56,747 nucleotides of DNA from Nitrospirota bacterium (GTDB lineage Bacteria > Nitrospirota > Nitrospiria > Nitrospirales > Nitrospiraceae): assembly GCA_018971525.1 (NCBI GenBank), contig JAGXAR010000022.1, positions 1 through 56,747 of the forward strand. Reading direction: 5' to 3'. Shown here one piece after another: positions 45,904 through 53,753 of the stretch. Numbering within the stretch: the stretch's first letter is position 1; each line of letters starts with the position of its first letter. Both the position numbers and the translations under genes were made by a program. The notes under the pieces are model-generated. The model made no database searches. It had not been told where the DNA came from and saw only the letters and a program-made list of their open reading frames with translations.

Positions 45904-45942
45904 AGGCGAGAACGATGCTAGAGGACATTTCTCAGCAGCTGG
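45904..45942 (+). repeat. possible degenerate end of the intergenic inverted-repeat element
   Basis: AGGCGAGAACGATGCTAGAG followed by GACATTTCTCAG resembles the right end of the elements at 52080-52287 and 53637-53749 (GCGAGAACGATGCTGGCGGA then CTTTTTCAG). No matching left end is clear. Confidence 0.35.
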
Positions 45943-47025
45943 CTACACACGACCAGATCGCCAGCCCACCTTCGCCAACGTGTCTTTGACATGATAACGG
46001 ATGTTGTCATCCGACTCGCGTGCCAGCACGGCCAACAACGGCGCAATCACCGCGGGACCGAATTGAGTCAATGAGACCGCGGCTTCCGCTCGCGTCACCG
46101 TATGTCGAAGCGCCTTCATGAGCGACGGCACGGCCGCCTCGTCTCGGATGGCGCCCAACGCTCTGACGGCCGCACCCAACGTCAACATTTCTTCATCCCA
46201 CTGATCGCCGCATCCCTCGATCGCTCGCGAAACCGCCGGTCGATCCACTCCTTCGAGCACATCGATCAGCACCGGCACCGCCCGACGATCACCGATCTGG
46301 CCTAGCGCCTCAACCGCCAGCGGCCGCAGCCCCGGCTCTTTCATTACGGTCACGAGAAACTCCACCGCGCGCCCATCTCCGATCTGACCCAGCGCGCGAA
46401 TCGCATCTTCCCGAACCGCCCTGTCATGATCGTTGAAGAGTACCGACAACAGCGGGTCTACAGCCTCGGGAGACCGCGTTTTCCCCAAGGCTTCAACCGC
46501 ATGTAACCGCACCAGCCATTCAGCATGGGTCAGCGCGGCGAGCAGAGACGACAGGGCCGCTTCCCCAATGGCCGCGAGGGCTGTCGACGTCTCCTCGCGC
46601 ACGGCTTTCACCTTGTCCTGCAACAGCGGCACCAGGGGCGCCACTGCTCCAGGGTCTTTAATCCGACCCAATGCCTTCGCCGCATGCATACGGACGATCC
46701 AATCGGGACTCTTGAGTGCAGCCATCAGCTGGGTAAGGACTCGTGCATCGGCAATCGCGGCCAATACCGACGAAGCCGATTCTTGAACCGTGAGGGCTGG
46801 ATCAGAGAGGCAGGCGCCCAGCGTCGTCACGGCTGGCTCACCGATGGCCAAGAGGGCGGCGATAGCCGCGTCGCGAACCGCACGATCGCCATCACGAAGC
46901 ACGGAGACCAACGGCACCACGGCCCTCGGATCCCGAAGCGCGCCGAGCATCGTGGCGGCCTCTTCACGAATCGCCCAATCCTCGTCCTTGAGCGCAGCAA
47001 TCTGTTCGGCTACCGCGTCCGCCAT
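45943..47025 (-). CDS. HEAT-repeat protein
   Basis: 360 residues, around eleven HEAT repeats starting at the N-terminus (LKDEDWAIREEAATMLGAL, LRDGDRAVRDAAIAALLAIG, LKSPDWIVRMHAAKALGRIK, LTHAEWLVRLHAVEALGKT). Ends DTLAKVGWRSGRV, again with the LxxxGW motif. No signal peptide or membrane helix. GAGG precedes the ATG. It lies 52 bases after the first HEAT gene. The conserved repeat wording across these genes (DEDWxVR, AAEALGKIGD) points to tandem duplication. Confidence 0.85.
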   Translation of the reverse strand: MADAVAEQIAALKDEDWAIREEAATMLGALRDPRAVVPLVSVLRDGDRAVRDAAIAALLAIGEPAVTTLGACLSDPALTVQESASSVLAAIADARVLTQLMAALKSPDWIVRMHAAKALGRIKDPGAVAPLVPLLQDKVKAVREETSTALAAIGEAALSSLLAALTHAEWLVRLHAVEALGKTRSPEAVDPLLSVLFNDHDRAVREDAIRALGQIGDGRAVEFLVTVMKEPGLRPLAVEALGQIGDRRAVPVLIDVLEGVDRPAVSRAIEGCGDQWDEEMLTLGAAVRALGAIRDEAAVPSLMKALRHTVTRAEAAVSLTQFGPAVIAPLLAVLARESDDNIRYHVKDTLAKVGWRSGRV

Positions 47026-47077
47026 GCCTAACCTCGATCACGGGGAGGACTTATCCAACCGATGTTATTCGATTCTG

Positions 47078-48442
47078 TTACCCGTTTTGGGCAAAATCAC
47101 CGGAAGGGCCAAATCGGCCGGTATCGCCGAGGGGCATGTCCACCCGCGCATTGTCGACCACACTCGAATTAACCGTGACGTCTTCCGGCGCCGGCATCCA
47201 CCCCAACTTTTCAAGTGTCTCAAGCGTCAATTGCCGCAAGGCATCTTTTGCCGTGAGGCGGACCGACGCATAGGAAAGCACCCGCTCCCCTTCTTTGGCG
47301 ACTTCGGACGCCTTCGGGTCGTAGAGAAACGCAATCAACGGCTCAATCGCCGTATCACCGATGGTGGCCAGGGCGGCGCTGGCCTTTTCGCGCAAGACGC
47401 CATCCTTCAACAGCATGATCAAGTCGGGGATGACGCGCGGATCACGGAACTGGCCCAGAGCCGTTGCCGCCGCTTCTTTGATAAAGGCGTCTTCGCTGAC
47501 GATACAGCCGGGAGTCGGAGTCCCATCCTGCCGAATACCTTTCCCCTTCAACGCATCAAGCACCGGAGGCAAGGCGCGAGGGTCGCCGATCATGCCGAGC
47601 GATGCAATGGCATGCCGCTTCACCACGCCATCCTTCATCGCCTCGATCAAGGCATCGATGGCACGTGGATCGCCGATCTGGCCCAGGGCGATCGTGGCAT
47701 CTTCGCGGACGGCCCGATCCGGATCTTTCAGAGCGGCAATCAGGACGTCGACGACTTTAGAATCCCGCACCCAGGTTCGGCCGATTTGATAGTCGGTGGT
47801 CATCCCGCCGAGGGCGCGGGCGGCATGGCACCGGACCACAAAATCTTTATCCTTGAGACACTCGATCAATGGATCGACGGAAGGCTGGCCGATAGAGATG
47901 AGTGCAGTTCCGGCCGTTTCTCGCACCGTTTTCGAAGGATCACGGAATAGTTTGAGCAGGGCAGGGATTGCCCTCGCATCGCCGATCTTGCCCAGCGCCT
48001 CTGCCGCCGCACTCTTCACGGCGCCATCGCGATCGCGACAGACAAGCATGAGGGCCTCGACCGCTCTCCGATCCTTTATTTCCCCACAAGTTTTCGCTGC
48101 ATGTTCGCGGACACGCCACCGCTCATCCTTCAATGCGGTGATCAGACGATCAACCACTGCGGCTCCCATCGAGGTCATGGCAGCCACGGCGTCGTTCCGC
48201 ACATCCATAATGGAATCGTTAAAGAGGACGATGAGCGCCTCGACTGCCTTCGCCCCCCCGATCCTGGCCACGGCCCGTCCCGCATGGGCCCGCACAGCCC
48301 AATACTCGTCTTCACAGGCACCGACCAGCGCGTCCAATGTAGCGGGATCGGCAAGTTCGGCAAGTGCCTTGGATGCCTCCTCGCGGGTCGAGTCGTCGAC
48401 ATCCTCGAGTGCTTCTAACAAATCATCAAGCGCCTGAGCCAT
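47078..48442 (-). CDS. HEAT-repeat protein
   Basis: 454 residues, the longest of the five, with a dozen or more HEAT repeats (LEDVDDSTREEASKALAELA, LKDERWRVREHAAKTCGEIK, LKDKDFVVRCHAARALGG, LKDPDRAVREDATIALGQIG). Two inserts break the array: about residue 215 (TTDYQIGRTWVRDSK) and about 315 (GIRQDGTPTPGCIVSED). After LEKLGWMPAPED a further 35-residue Gly/Asp-rich tail follows. GAGGAG precedes the ATG, 13 bases after the small exported-protein gene. Cytoplasmic; function unknown. Confidence 0.85.
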   Translation of the reverse strand: MAQALDDLLEALEDVDDSTREEASKALAELADPATLDALVGACEDEYWAVRAHAGRAVARIGGAKAVEALIVLFNDSIMDVRNDAVAAMTSMGAAVVDRLITALKDERWRVREHAAKTCGEIKDRRAVEALMLVCRDRDGAVKSAAAEALGKIGDARAIPALLKLFRDPSKTVRETAGTALISIGQPSVDPLIECLKDKDFVVRCHAARALGGMTTDYQIGRTWVRDSKVVDVLIAALKDPDRAVREDATIALGQIGDPRAIDALIEAMKDGVVKRHAIASLGMIGDPRALPPVLDALKGKGIRQDGTPTPGCIVSEDAFIKEAAATALGQFRDPRVIPDLIMLLKDGVLREKASAALATIGDTAIEPLIAFLYDPKASEVAKEGERVLSYASVRLTAKDALRQLTLETLEKLGWMPAPEDVTVNSSVVDNARVDMPLGDTGRFGPSGDFAQNG

Positions 48443-48455
48443 TGGTGCCGCTCCT

Positions 48456-48893
48456 CTACTGATAGTACTGATCGCGCTGGCCGCCGTGCGGATAGGTCCG
48501 GCTGCAGCGGATGGTTAAGGTCTGGGTCGCTCGTCCCTCCACACATTGATCGAGCGAGTGGGAATACTCCAACTTCCCATCCAAGTTTACCGTGAACGGA
48601 AAATCAAACGTAAAAGTTCCAAATTTATATTTGCCGGGCTTCAGTTTGAGGGCACGGGACTCGGTCGTCTTGTAAGCGTCCATGGACTCGGGGTCCGAGG
48701 AATAGATGGACGGGGTGACGCCGGGCACTTGCCACCAGGTCTGAGGATCAATGGTGGTGGCGTCGATGGTAATGGCATGCTCCTGCGTATAGGCAGGCGG
48801 GGGACCGGCCTCGGTCGGTGAGACCATCCCCGAAGAGTCCAGCAACCCTCCGACCAGACCACAAATTATGTACCACTTAACATGCTGCATCAT
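48456..48893 (-). CDS. small exported protein of unknown function
   Basis: 145 residues. A hydrophobic N-terminal segment (WYIICGLVGGLLDSSGMVS) probably acts as signal peptide. The mature part looks beta-rich: ITIDATTIDPQTWWQVPGV, ALKLKPGKYKFGTFTFDFPFTVNLDGKLEY and TLTIRCSRTYP, with two cysteines (C117 and C130 approximately) that could pair. The strand KPGKYKFGTFTFDFPF recalls small lipid- or carbohydrate-binding beta folds but I cannot name one. Four bases separate it from the phosphatase-like gene before it and 13 from the first HEAT gene after it. Confidence 0.7.
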   Translation of the reverse strand: MMQHVKWYIICGLVGGLLDSSGMVSPTEAGPPPAYTQEHAITIDATTIDPQTWWQVPGVTPSIYSSDPESMDAYKTTESRALKLKPGKYKFGTFTFDFPFTVNLDGKLEYSHSLDQCVEGRATQTLTIRCSRTYPHGGQRDQYYQ

Positions 48894-48897
48894 TTAC

Positions 48898-49926
48898 CTA
48901 TTGCAAGTTCGATTCCTTTGGGGCCTCGACAAAGGCGGCCTGAAAGATTTCTTCCACGGCATGACTCTCCCATTCGGTATGTGTCTGTAATCCCAACGTC
49001 CTCATCACCGTGGCGCCGGTATCTAAAATAGAGACCGGTTGATGAATCGCATGACCATGTTTAATCCCCGCCCCCGAGGCAATCCAGGGCACCATCGGAA
49101 CGGCCGCGTCCGTCTGCTCCTGGTTCGCATCCCTGCCTTCGGCACTGAGCGATGTCACGAACAGGGTTGTCCGCTTGGTCAGCCCCTGCTCTTTATAGAT
49201 ATCCAACACGGAGTTGATGGCCTTATCCACCGTGCGAAGCGCGTCTCGATACTCTTTCGAGGTCCAGCCTCGTGTCGCACCCACTCGACCCGCTTCAGGA
49301 AGATGCACGACCAGGAAATGCGGCAGCGAAAGAATGGCATGTCCGTAGCCATGGCCGCTGGAAGCTTTCTTGAAATATTGACGGATGTAGGACACGATTC
49401 GTTCCGTGCTGCACTCGGGCTTCAGTGGCCCGCACATCTGGTAATCCGTGTATGGTTCGGGTCTCGCCAGCTGATAGAGCGATTCGTCCATGAAGAAAAT
49501 CGCGCTGTCGCGTCCCCCGCTTAAATCGAGATAGTCGAACACGCTCGGGGCGCGAGGATAGCCGCGGCTGAATTCAAAGGTGTTCCAGGTAATGCCGTGT
49601 TTCTCGACCGGCATTCCCGTAAACAATGACGCCATGGTCGGCAACCGCAACGCGGGCTTCACCGCCGTGGCAGACCAGGTGACAGACCCTTCCTTGATCA
49701 ACCGGCTGAGGGTCGGCATCGTGCCGCCTTTCAGGGAGTCCTGGCCGAATCCTTCGAGGACGAAAAGAATCACGTGCTCGGTCGGAACCGTTGAGGCAGG
49801 AGCCTCCGCCGTCGCCGACAAGGCTGCGACTGTCGCATCTCTCGGAAGGACCAGACAGAGCAAGAAAATGGATACGGCCAGTATCCGAATCGACCATCCG
49901 CGAGCCAGGCTGATTGACGTGTGCAC
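48898..49926 (-). CDS. exported alkaline-phosphatase-fold protein, active site degraded
   Basis: 342 residues with a GTG start (AAGGA upstream) and a signal peptide (ILAVSIFLLCLVLPRDATVAA). The fold matches type I phosphodiesterase/nucleotide pyrophosphatases: HVILFVLEGFGQDSL, LRLPTMASLFTGMPVEKHGI (nucleophile region, T97), FLVVHLPEAGRVGATRGW, TLFVTSLSAEGRD and VSILDTGATVMRTLGL. But the expected metal ligands look replaced: opening Asp by E58, Asp-x-x-x-His of the middle motif by G213 and A217, Ser-Asp-His by S259-L260-S261. It is therefore probably a non-catalytic binder, or a very divergent enzyme. First gene of the HEAT operon; TTGGCG/TAGAAG at 49958-49987 (minus) is a weak promoter candidate. 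Confidence 0.72.
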   Translation of the reverse strand: MHTSISLARGWSIRILAVSIFLLCLVLPRDATVAALSATAEAPASTVPTEHVILFVLEGFGQDSLKGGTMPTLSRLIKEGSVTWSATAVKPALRLPTMASLFTGMPVEKHGITWNTFEFSRGYPRAPSVFDYLDLSGGRDSAIFFMDESLYQLARPEPYTDYQMCGPLKPECSTERIVSYIRQYFKKASSGHGYGHAILSLPHFLVVHLPEAGRVGATRGWTSKEYRDALRTVDKAINSVLDIYKEQGLTKRTTLFVTSLSAEGRDANQEQTDAAVPMVPWIASGAGIKHGHAIHQPVSILDTGATVMRTLGLQTHTEWESHAVEEIFQAAFVEAPKESNLQ

Positions 49927-50148
49927 AGATCAGTCCTTTCTGTACTATTCCAAGGGGCTTCTAAGCTACCATGTCGTTTTCCGCCAAGGCAAGGGAGGTA
50001 AGGCCTCGCCAGCCTGATTCATCAGGGTTCATGCGGTTGGTACCGCTCCTGGCATAACGGTCGATGTCAGTGTTATCCTTAACCTTAGCCTGTCTGGTGT
50101 CAACGAATCGGCCCCTGGTGCGTCAGTCCTGTCCAGAAGGTGAGAGCG

Positions 50149-51414
50149 ATGCCACAGATCTCTCCTCGGCATACTATCACCCAACTGCCATTCCCGCTCA
50201 TCACATCGCCGAGCCTGAGCCCCTTCACTCTATTTGTCATTCTGTCTATCTGGCCAGCAGTTACTCCGGCAGAGGTCCGAGTCGTGACCGCCCAGGGGGA
50301 ACACCGGATGGGAAACCGTGACACCAGAGAAGACGCCATCCGCCTGGCCACCGAAGCGGCCAAACGAAATGCCCTGGAACAGGTCGCGACCTATCTCGAA
50401 AGCGTCACGATCGTGGACGGTCTGGATGTGACGAAAGACGAAATTCGAACCTATACCGCTGGGTTGGTCCTTGTCCTAGAGCAAGACAACACCACGGCGC
50501 TCGACGGGGACACCATCATTGTCAGAACGGATCTTGTGGCCCAGGTCGATACGGAAGAACTGGGCCTTGCCGTTGCGGCCTTGCGGCAGAACGAGGACGC
50601 CCGGCCTCAACTCGTCGCGCTGCAACAGGAAAATGACCAACTGCAGCAGGATCTCGACGCGGCAAATCAGGCCCTGGCACAGGCATCGACCGCAGAGCAG
50701 ACACAGCAGGCGGCCCAGCAGCGCCAAGATATCTTGAATCGGGTACAATCGAATGCCATGGTTTCTCAGGCCTGGACGGATTGGATCCTCGTCTCGCCGG
50801 TTGTCTATTCTTACCCCTGGGTGGGACTGTCCCAGACCCAGGCACTCCTGAACATCGCACGCGATTTATACCCCACAAGCCCCCATGTCCTCGCGGCACA
50901 ACAAGTGATTACCACGAGACCGCCGCCGCCGTCACCGCCACAACCATCCTCTCCTCCTGCGCCTAGAACCGCGCAGCAGACGATGCCGAACCACCAGATC
51001 GTATCTCAACCCGGGTCGCGACCAGCTCCATTGACGCTAAACGAAATCTCCCATACCACCCCAACCACTCCGCCGCAGATCGGCAACCAACCACCAGCAG
51101 GCCAGTGGACACCCAGGACCGGTTCACGGAACTTGACGGACATCCGCCAGTTGAACCCACTGCTACCGCCCTCTAACGGTGCGCCGCCAAATTCCAGATC
51201 GGCACGAGCGCTCCAACAGTTTTTGCAGCCGCCACAGACAGGACAGCCTCCGACTATCAACCAGATCTACCAGCAAATCCAACCCCAAGCTCCACGGGTT
51301 CCCCATCAGATTGCGCCTCGTATGCAGGGAGGCGGAGGGCTCAACGGTGGGAGCCACGGCGAGGGTCATAGCGAGGGTGGCGGTCATGGGGGCGGCAGAG
51401 GGGGAGGAAGGTAA
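50149..51414 (+). CDS. exported protein with coiled coil and Pro/Gly-rich C-terminus
   Basis: 421 residues from the ATG at 50149 (AAGG upstream; an in-frame GTG three codons earlier is possible). After a signal peptide (SPFTLFVILSIWPAVTPA) comes a conserved-looking domain (about 45-150; TREDAIRLATEAAKRNALEQ, DVTKDEIRTYTAGLV) of the LPP20/FlgT-N kind. A coiled coil follows (QLVALQQENDQLQQDLDAAN), then a Pro/Gln/Thr-rich disordered stretch and a Gly/His tail (GGSHGEGHSEGGGHGGGRGG). It is three bases before a second exported gene. Envelope role likely, exact function unknown. Confidence 0.75.
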   Translation: MPQISPRHTITQLPFPLITSPSLSPFTLFVILSIWPAVTPAEVRVVTAQGEHRMGNRDTREDAIRLATEAAKRNALEQVATYLESVTIVDGLDVTKDEIRTYTAGLVLVLEQDNTTALDGDTIIVRTDLVAQVDTEELGLAVAALRQNEDARPQLVALQQENDQLQQDLDAANQALAQASTAEQTQQAAQQRQDILNRVQSNAMVSQAWTDWILVSPVVYSYPWVGLSQTQALLNIARDLYPTSPHVLAAQQVITTRPPPPSPPQPSSPPAPRTAQQTMPNHQIVSQPGSRPAPLTLNEISHTTPTTPPQIGNQPPAGQWTPRTGSRNLTDIRQLNPLLPPSNGAPPNSRSARALQQFLQPPQTGQPPTINQIYQQIQPQAPRVPHQIAPRMQGGGGLNGGSHGEGHSEGGGHGGGRGGGR

Positions 51415-51417
51415 CTC

Positions 51418-51996
51418 GTGAACGGCAGGATGGTCTTCATACCCATTTATTGCGGCCTGCTTGCACTATCCTGCTTGTGGTCGGCGGGTGTCACGTTGGC
51501 TGAGTCAGGCGACGGATCGCCTCCGGTAAGCCAACATGCCGAGCGGTCATTCCCACAACTGCAGCAAACCGAACGAGGTGAACTGAAGAACGGACAAGCG
51601 GGCGCCAGGACCTCCTTCGCGGAAAACGGTGGCCACTACCCCACGGAACAGTACCTTATCGGAAAGGGTCAGGGGGATCTGAGTAAAGGCAAGATGGTCT
51701 GCCAGCGGGTGTCGGAACTCTCAGCCAGAACCGATCTCGCGAAACAAATCCGTGTGATGGTCAAGGAACACATGGTCGACCGAGTTCGCGAGCGGGCTGG
51801 CCGGGAAACGGAACAGGACACCGAACTCACCAGGGAAGAAATCGTCCAGGAATACCTCCAAGGTGTAAAGATCGTGGATCGCCAGATCGACGAGGACGCC
51901 AAGACCTGCAGCGCGACCGCCGTCATGCCGAAGAGCCAGATCCAGCCCAAACCAGCGCCCGACCGCCTCGAACTCACCCCGACAGTGATTCGCTAA
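51418..51996 (+). CDS. exported LPP20-like protein
   Basis: 192 residues, GTG start (AAGG 8 bases upstream). Signal peptide MVFIPIYCGLLALSCLWSAG is followed by a low-complexity linker and an LPP20-like domain (YLIGKGQGDLSKGKMVCQRVSE, SARTDLAKQIRVMVKEHMVD, then VKIVDRQIDEDAKTCSATAVM). LPP20-type domains occur in outer-membrane lipoproteins and in FlgT; here no lipobox is obvious. Expressed with the previous gene, with which it may share the related N-terminal domain type. Two cysteines may pair. Confidence 0.7.
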   Translation: MNGRMVFIPIYCGLLALSCLWSAGVTLAESGDGSPPVSQHAERSFPQLQQTERGELKNGQAGARTSFAENGGHYPTEQYLIGKGQGDLSKGKMVCQRVSELSARTDLAKQIRVMVKEHMVDRVRERAGRETEQDTELTREEIVQEYLQGVKIVDRQIDEDAKTCSATAVMPKSQIQPKPAPDRLELTPTVIR

Positions 51997-52079
51997 ACAA
52001 TCTTCCCTATGACAGGCTGCAGAAAAACTCGGTTTTTACCGTTGGAATCTTAGTATGGTGCTGGTGTCAAAATAGCCAG

Positions 52080-52287
52080 AGGATGCTAAAAAAGCCGTCC
52101 GGCAAGGCCGCAGCGAGGGAAGTGGCGAGGAGGTACAATCCGCACTTCGTGTGGGCTGTTCGCCCTTGCAATGTGCCTTGGCGAACGGAAAAGCCCCGAT
52201 AGTGTTTCCGACCTCCGAGAATTTCCCCCTCAACGTTGAGCCTCTGAGCGAAGCGAGAACGATGCTGGCGGACTTTTTCAGGATCCT
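52080..52287 (+). repeat. intergenic inverted-repeat element, copy 1
   Basis: About 208 bases with imperfect terminal inverted repeats of 24 bases (52080-52103 and 52264-52287; AGGAT-CT-AAAAAG-CCG pattern). Internal features shared with copy 2: GTCCGGCAAGGCCGCAGC near the left end, a CTCAACGTTGAG palindrome and GCGAGAACGATGCTGG near the right end. It fills most of the 341-base gene-free stretch 51997-52337, where the only other feature is a weak AAAAAC/GTTTTT hairpin at about 52023-52038. No transposase is coded. Confidence 0.65.
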
Positions 52288-52337
52288 GCGAATCTTCCGT
52301 TGCAGTCCGTCACTTACATCGGGTATGTAACTCCCCC

Positions 52338-53603
52338 ATGCCGATCGAAAACAGTTTCCAGCACGACGAGATGTCACGAAAAAATCCTGGCGAGCGGCTC
52401 ACCATTCGTGAGGTCACCCCGGCTGCCCTGCCGGAATCGCCTCCCGGACAGGAAGCAATGGCGACCCTCGGCAGGCGCCTCTCGCAAGCTGGTGTCCGCC
52501 TCATCGTCTTGCTGCACGGCTCCATCATGGGAACCGATATCTTTGGTGCACAACGGTTAGATGAACTCGGCGGGCTCAAGCGTGGCTACTCGCGCGGCGT
52601 GGCGGGCCTCGATGCCTTATTGGCGCTGATGCGCGACAGCAGTAATGGCATTGCACCGCTGCCCGGCGGGTTGAAGCCACCGCTCGCGAACGACGACGCC
52701 ACCAAGAGGCTGCTCGATGAACAGATCGGGGATGCCGGGAATTTCACAAACGCTTATGTGGAGCTGCTGAAACAGTTGCTCAACCGTGGCCTGGATCGTC
52801 CCATCCATTGCGTCCGCGAGCTTTGGTCCTGTGAACACCATCATCTGGGCCGTGCCATGGCAGCCGTCTCGATGCTCGGACGTCTTCGCGACTGGAGCGA
52901 GACCCACAAGCTGGGCCAAGGAGATCGGATCCTCGTGCAGGCGCATGGGCAGGGCGGGCTTGTCCTCGCCCTCGTCTCGAACCTCTTATGTGCGACCTCG
53001 ACCAATAGCAGGACACGGCTGCTCGACCTCTTGGCGGCTTCCGCCTCGCAGGTCAATCGACCAGATATCACCTCGACGGTCCAACGTGTCGCTCCGTTGC
53101 TGTCGAACGGCACCCTTCTCAATGGAGCGACGCTGGACGTCGTCACGTTCGGCATGCCGGTACGCTACGGGTGGGACCCGTCCGGGTTAGGCAAACTGCT
53201 GCACATCGTCAACCATCGAAATCTTCGGACCGATGGAAAGACCTGGCTCTCGAAGATGGAGTTGCCCCAGATCACAATGGAAATGCCGATCGCGTGGGGC
53301 GGAGATTATGTCCAGGAGCTGGCCGTGGCCGGCAGCGATGCCGTGCCGGCGACCGATGAGGCGAAAGCAGCAAACAAAGCCGTGTGGGAAATGGTCGAGC
53401 CGTTTGATGGATTCGAACGTTGGCTCGAATGTGCACGCCGTGCCGTCCGTATCCCGAGTGAGGGGCTGGGGATTCTCGCCGACTACAAAGATTCCACCGG
53501 GTCAACCAATGTGCGCGACCACTATTTCGGCCACGCGGTGTATACGCGCCTCAACACGATGCTCTTCAATACGACTGAAATCGTGCGCACCCTCTATTCA
53601 TAG
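52338..53603 (+). CDS. alpha/beta-hydrolase-like protein lacking the nucleophile serine
   Basis: 421 residues, no signal peptide. The N-terminal third has RLIVLLHGSIMGTD with the usual His-Gly oxyanion motif (60-61). At the nucleophile elbow the sequence reads ILVQAHGQGGLVLAL (about 198-212) where hydrolases have GHSxGG, so the serine is Gly204. Later DVVTFGMPVRYGW and LHIVNHRNLRTDG resemble the strand-6 and Asp loops of lipases. It may therefore be a non-enzymatic relative. The start is uncertain: no ribosome site before 52338; ATG at 52371 is possible. It lies alone between two copies of an intergenic repeat. Confidence 0.65.
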   Translation: MPIENSFQHDEMSRKNPGERLTIREVTPAALPESPPGQEAMATLGRRLSQAGVRLIVLLHGSIMGTDIFGAQRLDELGGLKRGYSRGVAGLDALLALMRDSSNGIAPLPGGLKPPLANDDATKRLLDEQIGDAGNFTNAYVELLKQLLNRGLDRPIHCVRELWSCEHHHLGRAMAAVSMLGRLRDWSETHKLGQGDRILVQAHGQGGLVLALVSNLLCATSTNSRTRLLDLLAASASQVNRPDITSTVQRVAPLLSNGTLLNGATLDVVTFGMPVRYGWDPSGLGKLLHIVNHRNLRTDGKTWLSKMELPQITMEMPIAWGGDYVQELAVAGSDAVPATDEAKAANKAVWEMVEPFDGFERWLECARRAVRIPSEGLGILADYKDSTGSTNVRDHYFGHAVYTRLNTMLFNTTEIVRTLYS

Positions 53604-53636
53604 AGGACCATCCTCGACCACTCATCTCCCCAGGAA

Positions 53637-53749
53637 TGTTCAAAATGGCTGTCCGGCAAGGTCGCAGCAAGCGAGAACCCTCAACGTACGCTTCTGGCAC
53701 GTTGAGGGTTTGATCGATGCGAGAACGAATCTGAAGACCCTTTTCAACA
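53637..53749 (+). repeat. intergenic inverted-repeat element, copy 2
   Basis: About 113 bases. Left end TGTTCAAAATGGCTGTCCGG and the complement of the right end TGTTGAAAAGGGTCTTC form imperfect terminal inverted repeats; the centre is a strong hairpin CCCTCAACGT / ACGTTGAGGG. GTCCGGCAAGGTCGCAGC and GATGCGAGAACGAATCTG match copy 1 in the same orientation. Ends at the stop of the next gene on the minus strand. Confidence 0.65.
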
Positions 53750-53753
53750 GCCG

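Noticed and set aside
46790-47950. 386-codon frame antisense to two HEAT genes
   Set aside because: Reflects the repetitive HEAT coding sequence on the other strand and crosses a gene boundary.
52338-53603. Composite transposon made of the two flanking repeat copies
   Set aside because: No transposase or target-site duplication is visible, and the copies differ in length (208 against 113 bases).
53637-53749. Central hairpin as a Rho-independent terminator for the hydrolase-like gene
   Set aside because: No T tract follows the stem directly, and the sequence is better explained as part of the repeat element, though it might still reduce read-through.
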